In this document: in pieces, positions 1 to 13,100 of the stretch
Numbering within the stretch: the stretch's first letter is position 1
Layout of the letters: each line of letters starts with the position of its first letter
Notes under the pieces: generated by a model
Databases searched by the model: none
What the model saw: the letters and a program-made list of their open reading frames with translations, nothing else
What the model was told of the DNA's origin: nothing
Assembly: GCA_008711295.1 (NCBI GenBank)
Contig: VUYV01000190.1
Coordinates: 457,267 to 521,266, forward strand
DNA: 64,000 bases
DNA from: Anarhynchus alexandrinus
Lineage: Eukaryota > Chordata > Aves > Charadriiformes > Charadriidae
Reading direction: 5' to 3'
Position numbers and translations under genes: made by a program

Positions 1-982
1 TTTGTGAGGCAGTTGTTCAGGTGACATAAATTGTCTTAGCTTCCTTGTGCAGAGCAGCTTCCCGGTGGGGTTTTGCTCCTGCTGAATTGGAGTGTGGCTT
101 CTTTTGCTGAGTGGTGTTGTCTATTACCTATGTTCAGCAGCAAGTATCAGCTGAAAGGAACTCTGGCAATAAGCACAAACTGCACTGCTGTTCATTACTT
201 TTGTTAATAATTTTTTCAGTGCATGTTCTTCAGTTGAGGCTTCCTGTGCAGCGTTAGGTTTGCAAATGCCACCGGTAAGCCCATCTGGCTTTGTTTCCGT
301 ACTAAGTTTTGACCTAGCCCTGCAAAGATAAGACTATATGCATGAGTAGTCATGTCTTCATTTTATGTCAGTAAACATTGGGGCATCACCAGATGCAGAA
401 AGCCTGGAGACAGTGAAGATGCATAGCTGCAGCGCACTCGGATCTGCCATATAGCGTGGCTGAGTGTGCTCTACAACATCTCGGCTCAGACCTTTGGCTG
501 TGTTCCCGATTCCGGCTGCTGAGAAAGCATTCAACGTCTCCACTGATGTATTGGTAGGGCAGAGTGGGCCAATTCAGTGACTATGAGGCACTGGTTAATA
601 ATGCTTACTAGGAAATACATAGAAATGGGCACATCAGACAATAAATACAGGTGAGTTCAGAACTTGTGGTCTCTTACAAAACAGTAAAGGGAAAAAACCA
701 AATGTTTCCCAACCTGTGAGATGTTTGGCTCTCCCGCTGTGTGCCTCTTGATGCTGCACCAAGCAGGTTGCCAGACTTGGCTTTAGTATAGATGGTCCAC
801 AAAGTCTGCTGGACCTGAGACAGCAGGACCTGGCTAACATCCCAAAGCGATGGTCTGCACACAGACTGCCTCCAAGGCTGCTGTTCCGGCCGAGATGCTG
901 GAGGGCTACTACTCCCAGGCACTGAGGAAATCTGAACAGTGTGTATGCTGTCTGGGTAACAGGCACTGAATCTCTTTTTCAG
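1..982 (+). other. CRMP1: CRMP1 intron 3 (3' part)
   Basis: Sequence upstream of the first recognised exon. I see no coding similarity and no repeat I can name. It ends in a good polypyrimidine tract and AG. Open frames on the minus strand here are short and unsupported. Confidence 0.8.
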
Positions 983-1147
983 TTGACCACGTGCTTCCAG
1001 AACCTGGATCGAGTTTACTGACCTCCTTTGAGAAGTGGCATGAGGCAGCTGACACCAAATCCTGTTGTGATTATTCTCTCCATGTGGACATCACCAGCTG
1101 GTATGATGGGATTCGAGAAGAGCTGGAAATACTGGTGCAAGATAAAG
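983..1147 (+). CDS. CRMP1: CRMP1 exon 4 (165 bp)
   Basis: Acceptor ctctttttcag, donor G|GTTAGT. The exon enters with two bases of a split Ile codon and encodes [18 protein letters not shown] through LVQDK, ending one base into Gly160. It covers human residues ~105-160. The sequence is almost identical to the human protein; one difference is DHVL instead of DHVV. Confidence 0.96.
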
Positions 1148-4100
1148 GTTAGTGAGTGTAAATCAGCAGTATTTTATTGTTTTTCTTGAAATATCACATG
1201 AAGGTGAAATTTTAAAGCTTTTTATGAATGCCTCATCCAGAACAGAAATGCACAGGCACTGGTTATGCTGCCCAAGGTTATGCACTACCCTGAACTTTTT
1301 ATTCACTTGCTGCTGTTTAAAATGGACCTAAAACTTTGCGCATTAGGGCTATTCAGCAGCAAGGCCAATGGAGAGAGTGGGTCTACCCCAATATAGGCAT
1401 GGAAAATTAAGATGTGTGTGTTGTCAGATACAAATGTGTCACTTTATGCTTGCTTGTACATGTGGAAATAGGCTCGGACATTGCATACTTAGGTTTTATT
1501 TTAAGATAGAACTTGGAGATCAGCATTTAGGGTAATCAGCCCAGTCACCTCACATCCTCTGCTTGATGAATGGAGAGAATGAGACATTTAAGCTAGCAGT
1601 TCAGATTTTAACTAGACTGGAATCTACGCATTTATCTGCCTCAAATTAAGCCCAAATACAAAGGGCACATGTGTCTGAGAAAGTGTCTTCACATGCTAGA
1701 TCTCATTTCTCAGCAATGGCTTAGGATAATTTACTTGCCGAGACTAGATTTTTTTTATAAAACATGCCTATATTTTTAAAATAGGATCAAGTTATTAGAA
1801 AAAAGAGATGCTAAAGTTAGGTACCTAATATGGAAAAAATGTCCTGATTTTCTCAAGTGCTTGGTCTCCAGTGGCTTTCCCTGAAGTCACTAGAAGATGC
1901 TTTGTTTCAGGAGTGACAAAAACCAGGTCACTTACTTAGGAATCTATTTAAGACACTTATGGGCTTGATTCAGTTCAATTAACAGGTCTACTGTCATGTG
2001 AGGTGCTGTAGGTTACCCTACCTGTACTCCAGCTACCACTCCAGAATAGCCCAGAAAAAAACCTTTCTTAAGGTTTCATTTGCCATACATGCCAGCTCAG
2101 CATGGTAGTCTCATGTATGGAGGACATCTTGGTGGCACCAGATACCTATGTGTGGGAAATTGAATCTAGCCTTCAGAAAATTTTAGTTTAGATCTAGTTC
2201 CTTAAAATTCTGTCTAACAGCATGGATTTTCTTTCCAGAAACATATTTTTTCAAATATTTTTTCACTTGATACTTTCCTTGAAAAGGTATGTGTGTTAAT
2301 TAGGAAATTTTTTCTGAAATGGTATTTAGTTACCATGGGTACCTTGTGTTGGGAAGTCTTAGTAATATGTGTATGCAACGTCCTTTGTCAGGTGCAGTGC
2401 TAGTGATGACTTAGATTTGAAAGATTCTCTTTATAGAGAAATTTACTGTCAAAGTAGAAAAACAAAGCCAAATTGTATTTTTGAGTGAGCAGTTGTTTGC
2501 TGAGATACTGTGGAGGTGCAGTCACCTAGGGGAATTTATCCTGTATTGCAGCATGCTAGCAGTACATGTGCTGTATAACCAGATTTTACAACAAAACCCT
2601 TCAATCAGCAAGATTACACCTAATTTAGAGAAACTGCAGCTGGTCTTACATGGGTCTTTATAATATAGGTGATTTTTACAAGGTGATGACATCTGTCAAC
2701 ACTGACAGTGCCAAATCTATGCTGTTTCCCTGCTATCAGCGTTAACATAGATACGCTGCTGTGCATTAGCGGACTGTACTCTCAGATCAGTATACTGTGC
2801 CTTGTTTCAAAGGTTAGATACTATTTTCCAGAGCTCCCGGATCACAGATGGCTCAGCACTCCCAAATTTGCCCGAGGGCTTACATTAAAAGCCGGGTGCA
2901 GACAGTTAGGTTAATAGTTTTCTCCAACTATGGAAATGTGGGTTTTCAATATAAATCTGGCCCGCCTTTCAGTCTTCAGGGGAAGCAGGAATCTGTTCAT
3001 CGGTTCCTGAACAGGGATGTGTGATGGGGCCCTTGGTGGCCTCTTTGGCGGTGATAGCATTAGGAGGTCACCTTTGTTCTCACGGATGCTGCAGTATGTC
3101 CCAGGCAGTCAACGTGAATTACTGTCATGTGTTTGGAGGCACAAGGTAAGGGCGAGTATGAAAGCACAAGCACAATAGGAAATATTTCAGCGTGGCGAGG
3201 GCTTTCAAATTAATGAATAATATCTGCTGATAATTGGAAACATTTGAGCCAGCTGGTGCAAATAGACTTGATGTCAGTGGAGTGACACTGGTTTTCATCA
3301 GCTGGGAATCTGGATTGAATTTGTTCTGGGCTGATTGTCTGGTGGATGAGTTAGCTGGGTACCAGGGCTCAGTTGATCACGTTTCAGCGCCGCGTGTGCC
3401 TAATGCAATCTCGGCATGAATAAGAGGGGAGCTCACAGAGCTGCTGTTGAGGTGCCTTATCATGAGGTATAATCGAATAATTAATCAGTTGTAAATCAAT
3501 ACGAAGCTAATTTAAGGAGACACAGGCTTTGGAAGGGCCTGGAGATTTTGTAGAATCAATGTTGGTTATAAAGACTCAGGCTTGTAGCATTTTGGCAGCT
3601 AATTTGGGACTGGACTTCTCCTGTGTATGCAAAGGAAGGACAGCCTGAAATGTGTTGACAGAGGCCTCACTCGTTCCTTTAACTACTGCGCTTTGTCACT
3701 GTTCAAAAAAACCTGTAGCGCTGTCTGAAATTTGCAGAGGATCAGTTGAATACTCCTGGTGCGTGAGCAAGTAGGACATCATACTACAAGAACGTAGTAC
3801 GTAACAAATGTTAAGTGTTAAGGTCAATAGGCCATGGACCAGGGCTTTTGAAAAGCCACATATTTCCAATGAGTAGCTTGAGACACCAGATCAAGGCATT
3901 AGGCAAAGAGTCTAATCTTGGACACCTATATATGTAAATTGGTGTTATTTTATCTTGTGTGCTCTCTTTGCAAGACAGAATGGTTCAGACCATCTCTCCT
4001 GTTAGCCATAGAGGCAACGTGTGAGATGCCCTTCCACTTTGTATGTATCTGATGTGGTAGCTGAGGATGTGGATGTGCATTTAGATGGGAGAACTCTGCT

Positions 4101-7100
4101 TCTGCACTGTGGGAGCTGTCGATAGGAGACAGGCTCAAGATCCCACAGCAGGATGCCTGCTGGGTTCCCTCCTACTCTCATTGACTTCAGGGAGAACATT
4201 AATGTGAGTGGGGCAAAACTCATAGTCATCGTACCAAGGTCAGAAAAGGACCTAAGAAGATACAAAGGCAGTAAAAGAAAAAGGAAGAGAATATGTATTA
4301 CTTGGGTCAATGTATGTCTTCCAACCACAGTACCCAGAGAAAGCTGCCTCATCTCCTGCGGGATTGTGATTAAATGAATTACCTTTGGCTAGATCCCAGC
4401 GGATAAGGGAGAGCAATAGGTAACCCAGCTCTTTCCTTACAGAGAAACATGTACGAGAAGATTCAGTCCTGTGCCATCACTGAGGCTAGTCGGCATGGCT
4501 TGGACCAGCCTTGACACGTCTCTCATTGCTTTATGTGTGCATGGTCACTCGTGCAGAAAGGTGGCTTCCAGGCAGCTGACATCTGAGACACTGAGTGGGT
4601 TTGTGATGAGAAAAGAGCTTTCCTTCAAGGCAGGCCGGGCAGATGTGCTGGAGGCTGCTGTGATCAACCAGGGGGGAGATAGGGCTGCAGGCACGAGGCT
4701 GTAAGCACTGGCCCCAGCAAAGACATACTCAAGCTTAAAGGTTTTAAAGCGGAGACATACTGAGTACTTTGAAACTGTGTGATGAGGAACGGACTGAGGA
4801 ATTACAGTTAGTAAAGGCCGTGCGTGTTTTCCGGGAACTTGACAAACAGGAAAATAGGAAGAAAGGATGGGCTGATGGGGCTGCACGGTTCGGGCTGGAT
4901 TTGCTCAGCGTGGAAGTCGGGAAGGAGGGGCCAGCTCCCGCTTTGTATTTCTCCCTGAGCTGCCTGGACTTAGCAGGAAGACATAATACCAGGGATCATT
5001 TCAAGGTTTTATCCTGCATGTATCCTGGGGTATTTTAGTCTTGTAATTGTGAATAAACAACTTGTCTGTGTGTGTGTGAAGAGCCATACCCTCCGCCTGA
5101 GGACATATTTGCTCATTCTAGACTCAGGAAGGAGTTACATCTTCATCAGAGAGCTTTATTCATTTTGTGTAGACAACATGAATAACATGAACAGATCTCT
5201 TTCTTTTTCCTCTTGCCCCAGGAAGCACAGTTTTCATGACAGCTATTTTGAAATGCAGCATACGCAGCTTAGACAGCTTAGAATTTGCTTTTCTTTTAAG
5301 CTAGAAAACTCTGACATCAGTCTCTGTACCAAACTGGGGATGTTGTCAGTAGACTAAAGAGTAAGGCAAATTTATGAACTTACATGAATTCATATGTACA
5401 GGAAATATGAACAGAAGATGTTTGGATTTCCCAGTCCATTAGAATACGAAGCTGTGTACATAATCGAATCTTTGAAATAAATAGCAAAGCTTGTAGGGGG
5501 TGGAATACAGTTGGTTCTTGGCAACCGACACTCGACACTAGCACTTCTTACTGATTTCTAAAATTTGGAGCTGTTGTCTTTCCTGGTTTTGTATGACTGC
5601 CAACATAAATCCTTCCATCTTTGGAAGGTGGGAAGAGAGGTATGGTGAGCTGCCCTTGTAACTGGTTCCAGGCTTTGCTTCCAACCCTTTCCAGTGTCTG
5701 CCATCAGCTAAGCTGGGTGCTTTGGGCAGTAGGGTCAAGAAAGAGCAAGTCTGTGTGCAAATTCAGATACACAGTTCCTACAGCTTCTCAGCACTCTGGG
5801 GAAACCTAACTAGAAATTTATCTATTAAAAAGCACAGTTTCAGGTCAAGCTGAAATGTTTTTCCTATTAGCTAAAGAAAGCTAAAAAGAAAACCAGTCAT
5901 TCACAGAACCTTGCACAAGTTTTTTTAAACTTCACAAACTTTACACGCTTGCTTTAGCCACCATCACTTGTCTGTGTTTGCGGTGGTGGCTGGGTTGCTC
6001 CAGGGCTGAACACAGGCAGTCCACAGAGTCTCAAGAAATTCCCCCACAGAAGAAGGGTTTCAGGCTTCTAGTCCTAGCAGCTGTAGTGCATCTGTGGAGT
6101 CATACTTTATTTTTGGCGATCACTGGTGAAAAGCCTCGTCCAGACAAATTCGATGACTTATTTTTCCTGAAGTTTTTGTTCAAATACAATTTAAGAATCC
6201 ACTTACATGGCAACATCTTTGAATTTTGTCTTGGAACAGGTGTGAACTCTTTTCAAGTCTACATGGCCTACAAAGACCTCTACCAAATGTCCGACAGCCA
6301 GGTATTGCTCTGAATGCTTTTCATTGCTGTGATCTGTCCTCTCTTCTGTCATCTCCCAACACTTGAGGAGTTGCTAAGGTTGAATCCCAGAGAAACGTTC
6401 CCACTGACCTGAGTGGCTCTGGGGGAAATGTGCAGTGGGGGAGTTCTCCGTGGAGGGTCAGGGCTGAGCAGTGTTGAACATCCACATGTGTTCCTTCAGG
6501 TGTTTGACATTCGCTTTCTGCAAAGATTTGCTGGTGTCTCCCCACATTGCAGCCACTCAGCACTGCTCAGGATTTTGCCCTCACTTTATTCTGCTGTTAC
6601 CTTACAAGGACTCTGGGTCAGAGAGGGAAGAAAAGATGAAGCGCTCGAGGCAGTGGCGGTTTTGAGGTTTCAAGAGTTTCTCCGTTGCTGCAAACAGCTA
6701 AATGGAGTTGCTCTTTGGGGGAGGTGGCCTTTTCTCATTAGAGCTGGAGATAACAATGAGCTTGTTTGTCCGGAGCTCATTACAGATTCCAGACTCTTCA
6801 GCTTTCTCATTCACGAGTAGTAGGTCATTGTAAATGGACAATGGCATCTGTTAGTAGTAATAATGTTTGCTTATTCAGTTGAGAAAATGTTTCTTTCTTA
6901 CTTATTCCCAGAGCTATAGCTCTCCATCTCTTAAATAACTGTTGTTACACCTCCAATACATGTGGTTTTAATTGGAATTTTTGACATAATAACATATAAA
7001 TATTCTCTGAGAGGCAGTGCCTCTTAAATTCAACTCCCTGTTGCCAAGAGAAATACATCAAAATGTTTAATGTGTGGCTAGACTAATGCCTGTTACCTTG

Positions 7101-10100
7101 TTTAAATGCGCATGTTTTAAGCTGCATTCGGACCCATTCAACAGTAGCTGAAGTGCCCCAGTGCAAAAGTGGACGCTGAAGAAACCGTGTCTTCAGTATT
7201 TGATCTGTGTTTGAAAACTGGGCTCCCACATTACTGAAGTCTGGTTTAAACAGGGAATGTATTGGCTAAGGGAACTAAATTAGAAAGGGCACTAAAATTT
7301 TGGTAGATCTGTGCTCAGAAATTCTCAGTAAAAGCAATAGGAAGGATCAACTATTTCCTTTCTGTATGGATGGGTTTTGAATCTTAGAAAGTGATTTAAA
7401 AAAAATATGCTCTAGAGAAAACATTACAGCTTTTGATTGCAGAATTAAAGATGTTGGTGAAAGCTTGACACTCTCTGCTCTAAGAAGATGGTGCAAAATG
7501 CCTGCGCTTCAGAGAAGAGGTGTTTTAGCTGTACTAAAAGTGCCTGTAGTCCATTGATTATTGCCATTCCATCGCAATAATTCCATTTTACATTTGCTAA
7601 AACTACGGAAAAGACACTACTCGCTAAGCTGAGACCTGCGTGGGAGGGCGTGAAGAGGTGGCCCTGCAGTACCAGGGGCCGGGGCAGGCACTATGTCCGA
7701 GGGAGATGCAACCCTGCTTGGGACCTGGCTCAACCCTGTTGAGCCTGTCTCGGTGCAGAAGGGCAATGGCTGGTCCTGGGGCTGGCTGGTGTGGGAGGGG
7801 GTGGGCAAGTCAATGCCCAGCAGAGAAACTCTGGTGGAGAGTGGAAAAGGGAGATAACTGGCTCTTCGCCTAGGTCGTTACCAGCATAGAAGGAGCAGAA
7901 CTGAGATGAACAGAGGTGTGAGTGTTGAAAGTAATGCGTTTTCCTTATTCAGCAGTGTTTCCTTCTTTGTACTACCTGCAGCTTTATGAAGCCTTTACCT
8001 TTCTAAAAAGCCTTGGGGCTGTTATCCTGGTCCATGCTGAAAATGGAGACTTGATAGCTCAGGTGAGTGAACTGTCATTTTTGCTTCACTTTGTGAGAAG
8101 ATAAACACAAGAGAGGAGAAGTAAATCCCTCCAGTCAGAGTATGGGTAGGAAAAAAGGAACTACTGGGTTAGTGCCTTAATGGGGCCTGATGTTCCGCAC
8201 ACTGCTGGTGTAACCTCTGGGATGAGAGGATGGAGGCCCTTCTGCATGCTTTGGCAGAGTGTCCGTGAGGTAAAGCAGTGATCCAGACCGCTCCTTGCCC
8301 TGGCAGCAGATGAGGACTGGGTGAGGGGGGCAGAAGGAAGCAGGAAGATTTCTTCTCAATCTGGCAGAGGCAAGCGAAGCAGCACAACCTAAAGCCTTGC
8401 TCAGAGATTTTGGGGACAAAAAGTGGAGCTGGGAAGCTTTATGCTAATGTCTCTTGCTGCAGCTATCAGCACAAGCAGCATAGTGAGTTTGGAGTGGGTG
8501 GTGAAGCTCTCAGACCTATTTATTTTTGAGAATATTCTTATAAATCTCCGAAGTCTGAGAATAAGAAGCCTTTGTGATCTTCTAAACATTTCAAAAATAT
8601 GTGTTAAAGCGTAAGTCATGCTCTTTGAAAATGTCTCTCAGAACCAGGAAACTGGGCTCAAATTCAATATGTTCCACTAAAATGTCCCAGATCCCCAGTG
8701 CAGTCTTGGCAGGTCAGGTCCCCCGCGTAGGTACTGTCCTCACATTGGAGTGTGCCGTAGCACTGATCTGTGCGACAGAGGTATCCCCAAGGACAGCAGT
8801 TGATAGTAAACCTCCCACTGGTGTTTCAGAGGCCAGGATTCCCCTATAAAGCAGAATAGGCGGGTTTGGGTGGGTGTTGTTATGACTTTATTCATCTGTG
8901 GCAGATGAATCTCTTAATGGTGTTGCGGAGATGTCTCCCTCCTCTGATCCCTCGTACGTGCGTGGAGCCCCTCTGAGGTCCCTGAGGGCTCTGAGTGAGC
9001 CGACTGATTTATCTGCTGAGCTCTTTATCTGCTGGCTTATCCGCTAAGGACTAGGCTGCAGAGCTGGCAGGGAAATTACAATAGCTAAAAACAAGTTGTC
9101 TTTGAGATCTGGACTAGGGAAGCCACCTTGTCCGTGGTTAAAGGAGAACCTCAGGTGAACTTTTGAGTGTTTGGGCAGCATGTAAGGGCTCTTGCCCACA
9201 TGGGTTTATTTTTTTGTTTTCCCCTTGGTGGGATTCTGTCCTTTATCTGCCTGGTAGGAATTTACCCTCTTTGAGAGTCGTCTTTCCCTCTTCCCTTCAA
9301 GTTTGGCCAAAATAACCGCTAGGCTCAAAAGTTAACTAGTGAGGAGTCAACAGGCACATACAGTGCAGTTGTGTTCTTCCCTCACTGAAACCAGGTGAAA
9401 ACCCTCATTTGGATTCAAGAGGGAAAAAAACTTCCCATGAAGTTTAGTATGATTTAAAACTGCCAAAATACATAATTTGTGTTTTTAATGCAACATAAAG
9501 TATCCAGTAGAATGAAAATTAATAATAAGAAACATAGTGAGTCAATATTACTGTGGCGATGGCAAAATGAAACAAATCAAATGGCACCCGTGATGTTTTG
9601 ATACGTTGCCCATTAAAATCAAGGCGCACTCGTGGTGTTGCATTTCTGATGGAAATCTGTTTCAGTTACATTTTTCTTTGATCAGCTTTAGTATACAGCC
9701 ATGGACTATAAACATATGGGACAAAAAAAATATTAGGAAAAGGGGAAATAGTAAAAAAATGTAAATTATATTCTACAGCAACATATTTCTTCACCATTGC
9801 CATGTCTCATAAAATCACTCTTTCCTTATGCTTTTCTTTAGAAGAATTATTTGGATAGTGAAAAGAAAGCTGCCTGCAGGGAGGTTTTTCAGGGCTATCC
9901 TGTGTGAAAATCCAAATTTGATCTTATCAAACTGCTATTCTATCTTATTAGCACTATCAAATCCTCTTACAGTGGGTAATTTTATCATATGATCTGATTT
10001 TATTACTTCCTTCAAGATGCAAATCTATCCTATTTTGTGTTCCATTCTTTGCCATCTTGCTATTTTTTGTATTATACGGTTGCAACTTTATTTTTTGTTG

Positions 10101-13100
10101 TATTTTAATTATCTGAAGTCTTTAACTGGCACTGTTCAGAGCTGTTGCATTAATGATTTAGAACAGCTATTTTTAAGAATACCTGTGACAAATTATGATT
10201 TTCTGACCAAAATAATCTTAATAACAGAGGCAGATTAATATATTCTTATTAATGCCTCTTCAGCCTCGATTGATTGCAGCAAAGGCAAAAATATGTGTGA
10301 ATATTAACTTGCTCAGGTTTTGCTGGAGTATGTTGGTAATGGGCGAGCTTTTCACCCTCAGGGACCTGGGATCAAATATTTATTAGATGACACAGTAAAG
10401 TATGTTCGGTAACTTCATCCTGGTCTCTAGGGGACATTTGTCTGTATCACAGAGTCATTACATCTGTTGAACTCGGCTCATTAGAGACCTGTGGGCAGGG
10501 CAGGCCAGGGTGGGAGGTACATCACCAGCTCTGGTCCCACTTCTGCTCTGCTGGCAGACCTGGACCAACCTCACATCAGAAGTGGTTGACCACCGTTTTC
10601 CGCAAAAAGGGAAATTTGTTCCGATACCACTGCTTGAGTTTAAATGAAAAGATAGGTGAAGCTATTTGTCTGTTTTAAACAATTTGTCTCACTGCTGTGA
10701 AGCCGGATAGCACAGATTGCTTCTGACAAGCACTCATTGGTCTTAAGATGGGCTTTTTGGTGTGGACACGCTGCCCTCACAACTAGAGGGCACTGTTTTG
10801 CTTTCATGAAAGCATAAATTTAGTGATTCACTCTGTAGGAAAAAAGTGTGACAGAAAACTGGATGTGAAAGGCAAGACTTTAGTTGATAAAGTGTCAGCA
10901 GTGCTAAAAATTTAAGGAAGACCAACAGTGCTTCATGGATTGCAGCCAGAGAGGAACTCGTGCAAGTAAAGAAAGAATCGCAGGCTGGAAATATCCGTAA
11001 TTACTATTTACTATATTGGTTGAAGCCTGTTCCCTGGGTTGGTGTCTTGGTGTCAAATAAGACTTTCTGGAGGGCAGAGGAGACTTCCGATGGTGCAGCC
11101 CAACAGCTCGTGGCACAGATACGCTCTGTCGCACTGCAGTGACAAATCTTCCCCTGAAATCTGTGCTGGCTGCGCGGAGCAGACGCCGGGGTGGTGTGGC
11201 ACCAGTTTAGAGCCAGTGTTTTCGGTCCTCCTCCCCCCGGCAGCAGGCTTACACAGCTGCATTTACACAGACGGAAAAGGGACGGCCAGACAAGATGGCT
11301 GTTCACCCGCCAGAGGATGCCTGGCGCAAGGGTCTCGTCCTGGAGCGGTTGTCAGCATTTATCTGCTATGTTGCAGGAACAAAAGCGTATCCTGGAGATG
11401 GGAATCACCGGACCCGAGGGACATGCCCTGAGCAGGCCCGAGGAGGTAGGAGACTTCACTCATTTTGTCGTTCATGGAAATATTTTGTTGAGCACGCAGC
11501 ATCGGAGCTTGGCTTCTGTATGTGCCTGGGGGAAGGCAACAGTCTGCTTCTCCCACTGCCTCTTCCAGTATTATTCAAAGCCTTGAAAAGTCCAGGTCCC
11601 CTTCAGCCTGTTTGTTTGCCTGAAATGCCCTCTTGCTTCTGCAGCAGGTGCATTCTCTTGGTCCAGGGCTGCGTGTGTCCCTGTACCGCTGAGGACCCGC
11701 AGCTCCTGCTGCCCCGGGCATGGGCATGCATGTATTTTTGAGTGTGACCCTTGTGATAAGATTTGTGATGACAAAAAAAAAAAATGGGCTTATCAGGGTA
11801 AAAATCAGCCGTGCGTCTTGTGGGTTAGGCTTGGGAGTAACTGCATTCATTAAAATGCTTTGGCTGCAAACCTCCTCTAAGATGCATGTGTGTGTCTATA
11901 TGCCATGCACACGTATACGCTTCATATAAATCTACGTTTATGCCGGCAGATACATTTGTAGTAGAAATGCGGATATATGAGAATGGAAAGATGCTGCAAG
12001 GCAGCTCATTTTCTGCAACTCTCTTATAATAAGAACAAGGCTCTGGCAAGGATCATCTCAGGCATCTGGAAAGGGTTTCTTTAATGAGAAGGAAAAGGTG
12101 GAGACATGTGGATATCCCTTAATGTACACAGTTCAGACTGTTAATGGGATGATGGAGGGCGGTAGTGGGAAGTGACTGCTTTCCTTGAAGACTAAAGAGA
12201 CAAGGCCCTGGGGATCTGAGGCTAAACTTGAAGAGATTGTTGTGGTTTGCAGTTCTTTATATAATCTCTCCCCGAGCAAAAGGAATCAGCTTAATTGGTC
12301 ACATTTTCTATTGAACTTTTTATATACTTTTTCATTTTGCTGTTTAACTTCCACCTAAATTATTCTGAAAGAACAGAGTTGTTTCATTTTAATGAGAACA
12401 AATGCCTAAAGAAAATCTGCATTTGCAGTTTCCAGAAAGGAATATTGCATCTTTCTGGTAGTGCGTCTCAGCCCCAGCGCTGAGGTACAGAGGTCCTGTC
12501 TCCTTCCCTGGTCTTCTGCAGGCACATTGGGGGCTTCCAGAGCAAATGTTGTGATCAAAGTCCCGGGACAACCTGAAGTGACAGTCTGATTTAAGAAAAA
12601 AAACTTCACAAAACTGTGAAGAATTAAGTCCATGTGGTTTTGGAAGGGCTAAATTGCTCAACTTTTCTAGCACAACTCTTGGAGAGAAATTTCTGTACCA
12701 TGGAGTCAGTATTTTCAGTCACAATGGAGTTAGATATTAAAATGCCGATACTGTGAGTCCATCTGGGAAGGAGGTATAAAACTGATGAGTGGGGAAAGAA
12801 GTCTCCAGAGCCCCTGGGACACACTGCTCCTCTGTCTGTAGACGACTGCTTTGTGTGCCTCCGTCCCAGATGGCTCCCTGGGAGGAGATGGCCTTTACGC
12901 TTGCTGACAGAGGGGACTTACTGGGCGATGCTTCAAAGGCTTTTATGGATTATGGGCTAAATTCAGTCCATAGTGCTGAAATTGCTGTTTGGGAATACTT
13001 CACATTCACTGTCATCTCATCCTTATGTAAAGATTGCATAGGGTAAGCTGCCAGGGAGAGCTCAGAGGTTGTCTCTGAGCTGGGGCAATGTTTCCTTGCT

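Noticed and set aside
2681..2705. GTGATGA followed by CTGA, like C and D boxes of a snoRNA.
   Set aside because: The boxes are only about 15 bp apart, with no terminal stem. Too short for a C/D snoRNA.
11004..11850. Several overlapping open frames of 65-148 codons on both strands.
   Set aside because: Only the 69-bp CRMP1 exon 7 inside them is supported. The rest is intron with higher GC and chance open frames.
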